Shown here one piece after another: positions 57,043-64,000 of a stretch of DNA of 64,000 nucleotides. Source of the DNA: Cephalotus follicularis (Eukaryota; Streptophyta; Magnoliopsida; Oxalidales; Cephalotaceae). The notes under the pieces were generated by a model, which saw nothing but the letters and a program-made list of their open reading frames with translations, made no database searches and was not told the DNA's origin. The translations under genes and the position numbers were made by a program. The stretch lies in the NCBI GenBank assembly GCA_001972305.1, contig BDDD01002116.1, positions 85,489 through 149,488 of the forward strand. The letters run 5' to 3'. Each line of letters opens with the position of its first letter. Position 1 is the stretch's first letter.

Positions 57043-60000
57043 ACTTGATAGACTAAAGTGAAATTGCATAAGGACTATTTTGTAAGTATTACAAACTAGT
57101 GGACTGGGTTATATTTAAGGCCAAACCTAATAGAATAGACTAAAATGTAATTAGCTTTAGATTGGTACACAATATAGCAGTTTAATAAAAGGTCCAGTTC
57201 AAGGCAAAAACCTATGATAAAGAGTGGCAATAATACATGACCAAGTCAGTATCACAAATGATAGAACGACAATTACTTCCTAGAAGAAATGGACCGTCTC
57301 TGTTTAGACAAGACAAGCAAACAACAACCAAATGATAAAATGACAAGAATGCCTTCACTTACTTCTGGAAACAAATTGGGCAAGTCTGCCATATGTCGAG
57401 CAAGTTTAATTGCAGCAGGTGAGTTGGGTGCCTCTCCCATTGTGATGTTGTTGAAATATAAAGCTGCCAAATTATCAACAGCTGAGGCACACTGAAATGA
57501 AAATTCCAATAATTAAGCTTCAGCGGATGTAATCAGCAAATAAGAAAAGAAAAAGAGACGAGAAAGAAGAGCTTGAGTTATATGCTCAGGTAATGTTTCC
57601 AAAATATTCTGCAACAAAAAATCTACTGATAGTAATACTTTAGCCAACTGTAGGCACAACACAAACCTGTGATGATATATTTGTATCCAGACCTTTAAGA
57701 CCGGATTCAAGGGAACCAACAATATGCATAAAGGTGTTTGTATCGAGATTCAATATAAAAACAATGTGGCTGCTGAATAGCACCTCCAAGAACGCGAAGT
57801 AGGCCCTGGTTAGCTGCAACAAGCAATGTGTTTTAATAATTTCCCCCATACAAAAATTAAAACTAAAGTCAAACTGATTTGACAAACAAGATTGTAAGGC
57901 CCACCAAACATCCTTGACTTACTCCACAACAAGCGTAATGATAAAAAATACGCAATAGTATGTAGAATATGCAATAATTAGCAAGGTTTTAGAAAGTGCC
58001 AACCTCAACTCATTTATTTTGAATTCCTCAGTGCTACCAAGCAATGTGTGTATAGCATGGTAATTTTATATCACAGGTACTTTTATTAGTCCCAATGGTA
58101 ATCCTTGAGGATTTGAGTTTAAAATACTCGATAGTGAGAAGAAGAATTTGATTGTCATAGCAAGAAAGCCTTCAGAATGGCACAAAAAATCCCACTGACA
58201 TAGTAGCATACAAGTTCATTGGAGAAATATCACAAGAATGAAAGTAACAGGATATATTTAAATATCGATTACTAAAAATCAAGTCATGACATTATGATAA
58301 CATTCAACACGGCCACTAGTTTTCTACTTCCTCAATCCAGAAAATAACTCATTGTATTGCTACTTAGTTTCTCATATGCTAAAAAATAAATGGCTTTTGA
58401 GGTCCAAACCATATGCAGATGAAATATTTAAAAAACAATAGGTTGTGTTAGTGGAAGTACATGAACACTCAAGTAACAAGTAAATTGTTGTTACTTTTTT
58501 TTTTTTGTAAAGAGTAAACTGGAGTTCAAAAGGAGGCAATAATGATGACTATGGCGCAATGCTGATGGTTATGGATTGGCAGTTCTGAGGCAGAATGCAC
58601 AAACATCCACGAAGAAGGAGGTGGAGAAGGGAAAGTTCCACAGAGCTGACAGTAGGAGCTACAAGTATTCATCTGTAGGCAGAAAAGGAGACTTATATAA
58701 CCTCAAGGATAGGCTTTTTCTTTCACTCTAAGATTTAGCCGAACATCAAGAAAAATTCTTTTGCTTCATGAAGTTTATTCACTCCAATTACACCAGCCAG
58801 AGTACTTTGATCTTAAACTCACAATGCAAGATTCACTCACATTTGGATGCTTTCTGCTTCCTATGATTTTTTTTCAATAATACAACACATAGCACAAATT
58901 CAATAGACTAAATGAAGACGGTTCCAATCCTGAACACAACTAAACTTGAGCAAGGATTATAGAGTCAAATTGATGCATAATATACATGTCAAGAGCAAAC
59001 TTTGGGAAAAGTTTAACATGTGCATGCACACATGTGCAATTTTCACTAACATAGGATATTATGCACGCATACGTATTCTAAACTAAAACCCAGGGAGTCC
59101 AACAATGTTCCAAGTTGCATGAAGTCTTGCATACCTTCCGAAATGCCAGTATATCAGCCAAAGGAATAGAGAGCATCATCTTGAGAGCGATGTCTAGTGC
59201 ATCAGCGAGTGCTCTATCACCGTACAGTTCAAAGACACCAAAATTGACATAGTTTCCCGCGAGAGCTGCAATTTGTAGGTATAGCGCAACAAAGTCAGCT
59301 CATGAAATACAGTGTTTCAAAAGCTGTTTTGAAGAATCCTTAACCATTATGATAGTGATTCAAACTACTATCATTTCAACTACACCAGCCAACAACAATT
59401 ACAAAAATCAATTGGTTTTTTAACTACAACAGATAGTTGCAATTTATGGTCTTGTTGTCTTCCACAAGAGAGATTCAAATGTTTCTTCATGTACTTCGTG
59501 GAGGTATCAGAACAGAAATGAAAACGTCATTTAAAGACAAAAATACATCAATCATAAAATAGAAAACCAGTACATGAAAATTTTAATAAATCCGCTTGCA
59601 TAAAATCACATACGGGTTTTCAGTCATACGTGATGTATAAGTAAGCGAGGGTTTGCAACTGATGATTACTTAAAGACTGGGAGTTTTGTCCAAATGGCAC
59701 GTAAAAGTTATAAATGATAATTTGTGCAAGGAAATTAAAGTCAGTTAGAGGGAGCACTTTAAATTTTTTGTAGGTTTGAGAAATCCTTGATTTTATTAAG
59801 ACTTTGGCTATTTCACATTCTACTGGTCCTAGGCATTTTAGATTGTTATTCTGATCCCTTTTTACCCGTATACGGGTTTCCACTAATAAAATTAGATACC
59901 ATAGGTTGCTGGCTTCTTTCAAAACTAATAACAAGCATGCATGTCTTCAAGATCTGCCTTACTTTTATAATGGACAAGTGATGACTAAGGAAGTAGTTTC

Positions 60001-61619
60001 AGGAGCTCCCTCCCTCCGTCCTCCCTCCCTCCCCTTCCCCTTCCCCTTCCCCTCCCTTCCACTTCCACAAACGTGTGTGGTGATTAGTGCCTATAAAAAA
60101 ACATTACTTATGTTTGATTGTAAACTCATTGTGGCATCAATAACATTTCTAAACAACGAAACTTATAATATACATAAAAGTAACAATATTTAGAAAACTG
60201 CGACAATCTCTAATCTCATTATAAATTTACTCAATCAAAGCCAAAGGCAGGAATGGTAAAGGTCAATAACTTAATTAATAACATGACCCAGATGTTTATG
60301 TTTTTTCATCTTCTTTTTTCAACTTTATGAGAATTAAAGAACCAATGTATGCCATCCACGAATTAATAATAGCAGAAGGATGTTCATACTCTAACCTCTA
60401 GAGAGAATAGTCAATGTAATCCATATTCCTTTGTATTTGTAGGCATATATATCAGCAGCATTTGGAAGAGATAAAATCCTTGTCCCATAGGATACAATCA
60501 TTTTACTGACTTCCCGAAAGAGAAGAATCCCATTAGGAGATGATGAGTCAAATGTCAATCGCTGGGCTTTGTTCAATACAAACTCAGCCATGAATTTTAG
60601 CAATGGGGTCGTAACCTGTAGCATTAAGCCAAACAATGTCCACCATTGGAATAAAACGAGTAAAGATCATTTACGAACAGATAGAAACAAAACAACAACA
60701 CATGCCGCAAAATGAAACCAAAAGCAAATAAAGCAGGAATAAACATCATCTGACAAAAGTGGAGTGGAACTAAGTGGTTGTTTGGTTGGGTTTTCAGTCC
60801 AGCTTTTGAACAAACAAAGCTAAAGTTCAAGTGTTTGGTTAATCCGAGTTTGAGCTTTTGGGGTAAAAGCTAAAGCACAACATAAACAAAGGCTGGAAGC
60901 TCATTTCCAAGCTTCTTAAGCTTTTAGTAAGTGCTTTTGTTTTTTTTCCCCCCTTAAATACCCATACATTTTTCATATAATAGTTCAACAACTCATATAA
61001 TATAACACTTAGATTATCAAATGTCTGTTGTAATAAATTTAGTTTTGAAAAGCACATCACAGTATTGATAATCCAAACACATTCACAGCTTTCAAATAAA
61101 AAGTTAGCCAATAACCCTTTTCACAAAAGCTCTCTAAAAACATTTTTACCAAAAGCACAAGTCTCCCCAAACAGCCCCTAATTATATGCAGCCAGCAAAA
61201 AAGGGTTGCACTGCCTACAGGTTTAAATAGGGCCCAACTAGGTTAAACTAAATACATAATCTTATAGGTTTACTAGCAGGTCAGAGACCTCAATGTAAGT
61301 AACAATCACAATATATCCTCATACCTCTGGTGTGTCATACCAATGTGAGATGCCTTTCAAGAGAAGTGGCATGTGTGCTGGGTATAGCCAATCAAATAAA
61401 AGCCCATATGTTCTGCGACTGAGAGATATTCATAAATAATAAAAAAAAAGTCAAATATAAATAGGTTAAGAATTTGAAGACTAGTAAAATTTTTGAAGTG
61501 GATAACCTATTTGTGGCCATTGCAATCCCTCTAAGATCTCTCATTAACCCAATCAAAGCATACTTTACCGCATCAGAACGAAATACTGAATCAGGTGTTG
61601 ATTCCAATCTGATAAAAAC
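34842..61619 (-). CDS. XPO7: Exportin-7 / RanBP16-type nuclear transport receptor, 3' third in nine exons
   Basis: Exportin-7 is an importin-beta superfamily HEAT-repeat receptor that moves cargo through nuclear pores with Ran-GTP. Exons in transcription order are 61507-61619, 61325-61418, 60396-60615, 59135-59265, 57667-57813, 57363-57491, 55868-55966, 42742-42780 and 34842-34979. All borders are GT-AG and phases join without a break, giving 369 codons and TAG. Hallmark blocks are [80 protein letters not shown], then [14 protein letters not shown] and [13 protein letters not shown]. The plant protein is about 1050 residues, so the N-terminal two thirds lie beyond the right edge. Two introns are 13.1 and 7.8 kb because of transposons. 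No coding lesion seen. Confidence 0.93.
36065..36322 (+). mobile_element. 5' LTR of the old copia element
   Basis: It runs from TGTTACAGTTGAGAG to CTCTAATTCA, just before TGGTATCAAAGCA (36326), a variant Met-tRNA primer site. It contains a 44-bp tandem duplication (36096-36139 and 36140-36183, unit TAAGGATATTTAGGATGATT...). Confidence 0.7.
36340..37140. other. Leader of the old copia element with unassigned AT-rich insert
   Basis: The first part follows the primer site. From about 36655 to 37130 an AT-rich block with a short minus-strand ORF (36664-36873) has no recognised domain; it could be another decayed LTR. Confidence 0.35.
37140..38140 (+). pseudogene. Copia gag (first part), decayed
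   Basis: It reads [20 protein letters not shown] at 37150-37210 and, after the MITE at 37325-37735, frame-shifted blocks corresponding to WxELD-x-Y, FLAGLN and EYDQ-like residues and [20 protein letters not shown] (38086-38144). Several stops and frameshifts. The SIRE solo LTR then interrupts it. Confidence 0.75.
37325..37735. mobile_element. hAT-like MITE in the copia gag
   Basis: The ends are inverted: GTTTGGTAATGCT near 37330 and AGCATTACCAAAC near 37715. About 410 bp, AT-rich, no ORF of note. Exact ends and target duplication not fixed. Confidence 0.6.
38146..39375 (+). mobile_element. Solo LTR of a SIRE-type element inside the copia gag
   Basis: It starts TGTTGGGTTTTTAGCC and contains TTTTGATGATAACAAAGCACC, a hallmark of SIRE/Maximus LTR starts. 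It ends AAGTCCTTCA and is flanked by the perfect 5-bp duplication CAAGA (38141-38145 and 39376-39380). 1230 bp. TATA box TATAAACA at 38803-38810. U3 has a phased array of AAGCGTCGACGCTT-type words. Confidence 0.92.
38258..38620. repeat. Phased AAGCGTCGACGCTT-type array in SIRE U3
   Basis: Word centres are at about 38263, 38284, 38302, 38323, 38363, 38384, 38413, 38476, 38496, 38517, 38537, 38590 and 38611. Steps are mostly 18-21 bp, also 29, 40, 53 and 63. The copy at 38584-38599 is the perfect 16-bp palindrome TAAGCGTCGACGCTTA. The array ends about 190 bp upstream of the TATA box. Confidence 0.88.
39390..40275 (+). pseudogene. Copia gag zinc knuckle, protease and pre-integrase region, decayed
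   Basis: 39440-39520 gives frame-shifted pieces of a knuckle (CDHFGKTRH, then [14 protein letters not shown]). 39750-39890 corresponds to the protease start (W[12 protein letters not shown], then [14 protein letters not shown]). 40140-40275 gives [20 protein letters not shown]-like residues and CDTCQFAKHTR, the HHCC domain before integrase. Many stops. Confidence 0.72.
40276..40816 (+). mobile_element. Solo LTR inside the copia pol
   Basis: It starts TGATGATGG and ends GTATCATCA, 541 bp, with the perfect 5-bp duplication CTCGT (40271-40275 and 40817-40821). The integrase frame reads AKHTR before it and [19 protein letters not shown] after it. Strand is uncertain; TTTTATAGT near 40538 may be a TATA box. 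Family unknown. Confidence 0.85.
40822..42640 (+). pseudogene. Copia integrase and RT remnants
   Basis: Integrase: [37 protein letters not shown] and [13 protein letters not shown]. Then [20 protein letters not shown] and [22 protein letters not shown] end: [40 protein letters not shown]. The catalytic RT core is missing; 41850-42300 holds sequence I could not assign, possibly a further LTR insertion. Confidence 0.75.
42742..42780 (-). CDS. XPO7: Exportin-7 39-bp micro-exon
   Basis: 13 codons, [13 protein letters not shown], between acceptor ctcttgcag and donor gtaact. A decayed copy of its 5' part and of the adjoining intron lies 190 bp upstream (see the tandem duplication). Conservation of this block in the family supports the call despite its size. 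Confidence 0.88.
43132..44705 (-). pseudogene. Copia RT and RNase H of the short-LTR element
   Basis: [42 protein letters not shown], then a small deletion/frameshift at about 44350 before [20 protein letters not shown]. The catalytic box [15 protein letters not shown] is intact, as is [14 protein letters not shown] second deletion/frameshift near 43560 removes the residues between GYSDADW and [11 protein letters not shown]. RNase H has [12 protein letters not shown] and [11 protein letters not shown] and ends [20 protein letters not shown]. Confidence 0.9.
44706..45272 (-). other. Unassigned copia interior next to the gap
   Basis: It should encode the linker between integrase and RT, but no recognisable integrase residues are seen. 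Low complexity or poor consensus quality next to the gap is possible. Confidence 0.35.
45273..45297. other. Assembly gap, 25 Ns
   Basis: A run of 25 N inside the short-LTR copia element, just before a poly-T tract in its leader. The true length is unknown. Confidence 0.99.
46889..48001. mobile_element. Non-autonomous inverted-repeat element nested in hAT
   Basis: Ends are GGTCCGTTTGGTATTGC and GCAATACCAAACGGGCAC. About 1.1 kb. Near the right end GCGGTGGGAGG and CCTCCCACCGC form an 11-bp stem. The interior has a repeated stretch (AATCGAAAGGTTTGTGTCTT at 47645 and 47708). Only short ORFs, no transposase. Duplication of the target was not clear. Confidence 0.75.
50391..50690. repeat. 49-bp tandem repeat, six copies
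   Basis: CCGAGGATCC starts at 50391, 50440, 50489, 50538, 50587 and 50636, exact 49-bp steps. The unit continues ATGTGCGAGGTGCCATACAC and TGGAGCACTGCATGTAACG. GC-rich compared with its surroundings. Minus-strand ORFs through it are products of the repeat. Confidence 0.93.
51679..51872. repeat. About 25-bp repeat GATCACCGATTGAGATGAGCC, seven to eight copies
   Basis: GATCACC-type starts are at 51679, 51704, 51729, 51754 (weak), 51780, 51801, 51825 and 51851. Steps are 21-26 bp, so spacing is looser than in the phased word arrays. Confidence 0.8.
54366..55867. other. Exportin-7 intron sequence, no gene
   Basis: AT-rich. It contains TG-rich 54780-54820 and a (TTA)n tract at 55109-55131. No TE domain recognised. 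Confidence 0.5.
55868..55966 (-). CDS. XPO7: Exportin-7 exon
   Basis: 33 codons: [20 protein letters not shown] and [13 protein letters not shown]. Acceptor ttcgcag, donor gtgatt. The next exon is 13.1 kb away. Confidence 0.93.
56645..56671. repeat. (TG)n microsatellite in an exportin-7 intron
   Basis: About 13 TG dinucleotides without interruption. Confidence 0.95.
56980..57045. repeat. Compound (TC)n(AC)n microsatellite
   Basis: About 19 TC units followed directly by about 13 AC units, 320 bp downstream of the exon at 57363-57491 on the gene strand. Confidence 0.95.
57363..57491 (-). CDS. XPO7: Exportin-7 exon
   Basis: 43 codons: [20 protein letters not shown] and [18 protein letters not shown]. 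Acceptor tttcag, donor gtaagt. The preceding intron is only 175 bp. Confidence 0.93.
57667..57813 (-). CDS. XPO7: Exportin-7 exon
   Basis: 49 codons: [20 protein letters not shown] and [20 protein letters not shown]. Acceptor ttgttgcag, donor gtttgt, both phase 0. Confidence 0.92.
59135..59265 (-). CDS. XPO7: Exportin-7 exon
   Basis: It encodes [20 protein letters not shown] and [16 protein letters not shown]. Its first codon is completed by the single G from the previous exon; the donor is gtatgc. Confidence 0.92.
60005..60062. repeat. C/T-rich low-complexity tract
   Basis: Repeats of CCCTCC and CCCCTT inside an exportin-7 intron; purine-rich on the gene's sense strand. Confidence 0.85.
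60396..60615 (-). CDS. XPO7: Exportin-7 exon
   Basis: It encodes [40 protein letters not shown] and [15 protein letters not shown], the most conserved block of the family. Phase 0 start, phase 1 end (AGAG|gttaga). Confidence 0.93.
60774..61179. mobile_element. hAT-like MITE in an exportin-7 intron
   Basis: Ends are GTGGTTGTTTGGTTGGG and CCCCAAACAGCCCCT. Interior sequence is rich in AAGCTTTT/AAAAGCTT. No ORF. Exact duplication not resolved. Confidence 0.6.
61325..61418 (-). CDS. XPO7: Exportin-7 exon
   Basis: It encodes (S)[31 protein letters not shown]. The acceptor is ctctcag and the donor gtatga; the exon is separated from the previous one by an 88-bp intron. An acceptor six bases downstream (tcgcag) would remove two residues and cannot be excluded. 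Confidence 0.88.
61507..61619 (-). CDS. XPO7: Exportin-7 exon, first in window
   Basis: It encodes [20 protein letters not shown] and [13 protein letters not shown] and ends in phase 2 (AG|gttatcc); the acceptor is gcttcag. The upstream intron contains the Tekay LTR and copia element at 61818-64000, so earlier exons are outside the window. Confidence 0.9.
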
Positions 61620-61770
61620 CTGAAGCACCATTAACATTCTTCAATGACCAAGTTCGAAACCAACAGCTCCAAAGAAAGAAACCAGCATATACGAAAGAAG
61701 TTTATTACTAAATTCAAATTCAAATTACCAAGAAAATAAATACAAAATAATATAGAAGGATCCACGCCAC

Positions 61771-61800
61771 AACAACAACAACAACAACAATAATAATAAG
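61771..61800. repeat. (CAA)n(TAA)n microsatellite
   Basis: About seven CAA units followed by four AAT units, just before the Tekay LTR. Confidence 0.9.
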
Positions 61801-61817
61801 GAAAATCCCAAGATGGC

Positions 61818-62879
61818 TGTAACGCCCGGGATTTTCATATGTTGTATTTTCACGATGTAAATGTACTTTTATTGTGAAATTAATAAAATGACTGATTTCC
61901 CGACTTTGATGACGTTTTCCTTTTTATATAATGTTGTTTTCAGTTATGTAATGTTAACGAACGTTGAAGTATATCACTTGAAATGATGGGTTGAATTTCA
62001 GAAGAAATAGGCCCAAATAGCCGACTGTTTTGTAGGAACAGCCGACTGAATGGTTATATGGGGGCGGCCGACTGTTTGTGGAAACATTCGACTGGACGGC
62101 CTCGCACTGCCAGCCGACTGTTGGGTAAGAACAGCCGTCTGGATGACACTCTGTCAGCAAACACGTGAAGTGATCACATGCAACAGCTGACAGGAAAGAT
62201 GTGGGGCGACACCTGGGAGTCATGCGGCTCATGCAGGGAAAAGAGACAGCACCTGCATGCTATCCAGATCGAATCTGAGGCAGAACTTGACATGTGGTAT
62301 ATGAGAGTTGCCAAAGTGGGAAGAAAATGGCACATGGACATGCAAAATCGGGCAGGAGAAAGGGGAGAGAATCCAGCTGCTTAAAGCTTCCCTCTTTACC
62401 CCATCTGCCGAGCTATTGAAACCAGAGAGGAACTGTGATTTTGGAAGGGAAGAAAACAGTGTAGTGAGGGGGAAACAGGAGAAGTCTTGTGAGAAAAAGA
62501 GGGAGAACCTTGCCTCCTCTGTTGAACCAAGCAAAGCTAGGACTTGGAGCTTGAACCTGGACTTGCAAACCAGACTTGGGAAGCTTGGAGGAGCTACTTT
62601 TCGGACTAAAAGAGGTGGACTTACAGATTCCTAACTTGGAATCAAAAGGTAGGGAAGCTATACTTGTATTTTGAGCTCAAAGTTACTGGATGTTCTGTGA
62701 TTGAATGCCTGGTTGTATGAACTGTTGTGTTTGACTTTAGGTCATGCTTACTGTTGACTTTATCTGCCATGCCTACTGTTCGGAATCAAATGAGATTATG
62801 CACGAGCATGTTGAGTTTAATCATGGTGTTGATTTGCTTGATGACATGCATGTTAAATGTGGTGTTATATGGACGATAT
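61818..62879 (+). mobile_element. Tekay-type LTR, plus orientation, cut by copia insertion
   Basis: It starts TGTAACGCCCGGGATTTTC, matching the start of the solo LTR at 3763-5403 (minus strand). TCCTAACTTGGAATCAAAAG then GTAGGG (62627-62650) matches the family block at 4790-4830. It is interrupted at 62880; the rest should lie beyond the window. It sits in the exportin-7 intron upstream of the first visible exon. Confidence 0.85.
62018..62141. repeat. Phased CAGCCGACTG array, 6 units
   Basis: Words start at 62018, 62039, 62065, 62085, 62111 and 62132, with steps 21, 26, 20, 26 and 21 bp. CAGCCGACTG is the reverse complement of CAGTCGGCTG, so the word keeps its orientation relative to the LTR. 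The cluster is 200-325 bp from the LTR start, like 5131-5260 in its relative. Confidence 0.92.
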
Positions 62880-64000
62880 TGTTGTCGTTATTATTTACGT
62901 ACAAGTTGGGTTTAACTAAAAAAGCCCACATCCATGTAATAAGCCTATATATATGGCTGTTCTGTTTAGCATAATAACACACAAATCATTATTAAGTTAC
63001 ATGGTATCAGAGCTTAGGAAATTCCCTTAACAAAACAAAAACACGAAAACCCTAAAAAAAAAAAAAAAACCAGAAACCCTAGTAATGAACCCTTCTGCGC
63101 CGCGCGCCGCCATAACCCTAGCGCGCTTCTCCACAGCACGACGACGACGTCCCTCACCCTAGCGCGCCGTCAGCTCGCCGCGCCCGCCACGCCTCGCCGA
63201 CCTAGTCGCTTCCGGTTCTCTGTTTCCAGCGCCTTCCGTCGCCGATCTGGGTTGGTATGGTTATGTTCTTTCTGTCTTGTCCCTGTCCAACCTCTCCTCT
63301 GTGCAGTGCTTATGTGTAACTCTGTGAAGCTGTTCACCACGGTCGTGTTTTGTGTATGGTGGTGTTGGGTGCTGGTTTGTCAGTGGTAATTTGGTTGCAA
63401 TTGTGACAGTGCTTTGCGTATGGTGTTGTTGGGTACGGCCTGGTTTGGAATCTATGTGTTTGTATTGTGACTGTGCTGCATGAAGTGTGTTGGTGTGGCT
63501 TCATCTAGCGTGTGTTCTGTTGTGGTTGTGTGGTGTGCTCCTTCTCTGTTTTAGTGAAGTTTGTGAAGTTGTCATTGTGAGTGAATATGTTGCCTTCTTC
63601 ATCCGAGAATGTCTCCGTGATTTCCAACTCTGTTAGTCATTCACCAAGTGTACTACATGGCCTAACTGGATTACATACCACATTACCTAAACTTGATGAT
63701 ACCAATTATTCCACATGGTCCATGGCAGTCTATACCTACATCGAGGCTAGTAATCACTCTCAGTGGCTTGATTCGGCTCCTCCGACTGATACTACTGCAT
63801 TATAGGCTTGGAAGGTCACAGATGCTGGATTGCGAACCTTATTATGGGGCTGTATGACAGATTCAATAAAACATTTATTTGTTTCTTGCCCTACATCTCG
63901 TGCTATCTGGGAAAAATGTACTCTTTTGTATTCAGGCCATAACAATATGAGTAGGGTGTGTGATGCTTGGCTCTCTCTCTCTGGCACGAGCCAAAATGGT
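62880..64000 (+). mobile_element. Short-LTR copia element, 5' part; continues past the window
   Basis: LTR 62880-63001 (122 bp, TGTTGTCGTTATTATTTACG...AAGTTACA), primer site TGGTATCAGAGC at 63002-63013, a poly-A and GC-rich leader to about 63580, then gag. It is the same family as 43001-45496. Confidence 0.92.
63581..64000 (+). pseudogene. Copia gag of the short-LTR element, N-terminal part
   Basis: It reads MNMLPSSSENVSVISNSVSH, LDDTNYSTWSMAVYTYIEAS, then TAG at 63803-63805, then AWKVTDAGLRTLLWGCMTDS and SRAIWEKCTLLYSGHNNMSR to the window edge. This is the UBN2/Retrotran_gag type of copia Gag. Apart from one nonsense codon the frame is open. Confidence 0.85.

Noticed and set aside
57513-57625. 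Exon-like minus-strand [20 protein letters not shown] between two exportin-7 exons
   Set aside because: It has a plausible acceptor but would add a stop, and flanking exons join in phase without it. At most a cryptic exon.
1-64000. tRNA, rRNA and organelle-derived sequence
   Set aside because: No cloverleaf, rRNA or plastid/mitochondrial gene sequence was recognised by eye; a tRNAscan-type search was not possible.

Overview
The window is repeat-dense plant nuclear DNA, most likely from a eudicot with a large genome. The evidence is Ty3/gypsy (Tekay/Del and Tat type) and Ty1/copia (SIRE/Maximus type and others) retrotransposons, hAT transposons and MITEs, initiator-Met-tRNA primer sites (TGGTATCAGAGC), and one host gene with canonical GT-AG introns. 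I cannot name the species. A 25-N assembly gap lies at 45273-45297.

Layout. 1-7568: a minus-strand Tekay-type element (integrase, RNase H, RT, protease, gag, primer site, 5' LTR) with a solo LTR of the same family nested in its leader (3763-5403, TSD CCCAG). 7569-12690: an internally deleted minus-strand SIRE-type copia element with an extra third ORF. 12700-18060: three Tekay-like LTR pieces in alternating orientation. 18063-19851: a copia LTR with primer site. 19852-24193 and 25451-31263: two defective Tat-type gypsy elements with tandem-repeat blocks and an antisense ORF before the 3' LTR. 31540-31960: a decayed Tat-type pol fragment. 34842-61619: nine exons (369 codons plus stop, minus strand) of the 3' third of an exportin-7/RanBP16-type nuclear transport receptor. 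Its introns carry an old copia element (36065-42640, itself holding two solo LTRs and a MITE), a short-LTR copia element (43001-45496), a hAT element inside a hAT MITE (46139-54365) with a 3.17-kb solo LTR inside its transposase, and another MITE (60774-61179). 61818-64000: a plus-strand Tekay LTR interrupted by a short-LTR copia element that runs off the window.

Most unusual signal. Many of the LTRs carry arrays of short, mostly palindromic words repeated at about 20-21 bp, i.e. two turns of the DNA helix, with occasional 29, 42 or 50 bp steps. The words differ between loci: CAGTCGGCTG or CAGTCGACTG (Tekay), AAGTCGATGTC or AAGTCGACTTC (SIRE), TAAGCGTCGACGCTTA (one Tekay LTR and one SIRE LTR) and AGGTCTGACC (an unassigned LTR-like block). 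The spacing is nevertheless the same. In two SIRE LTRs the array lies just upstream of the TATA box, and a second array in the SIRE element lies just upstream of its extra ORF. I read this as a modular, helically phased protein-binding platform exchanged among unrelated retrotransposons. The spacing is read directly from the sequence; the function is inference.

A second unusual point is that the extra SIRE ORF begins MPRTKQTAKK, which closely matches the histone H3 tail around lysine 4. None of the transposon ORFs is fully intact; the exportin-7 exons are intact and in phase.
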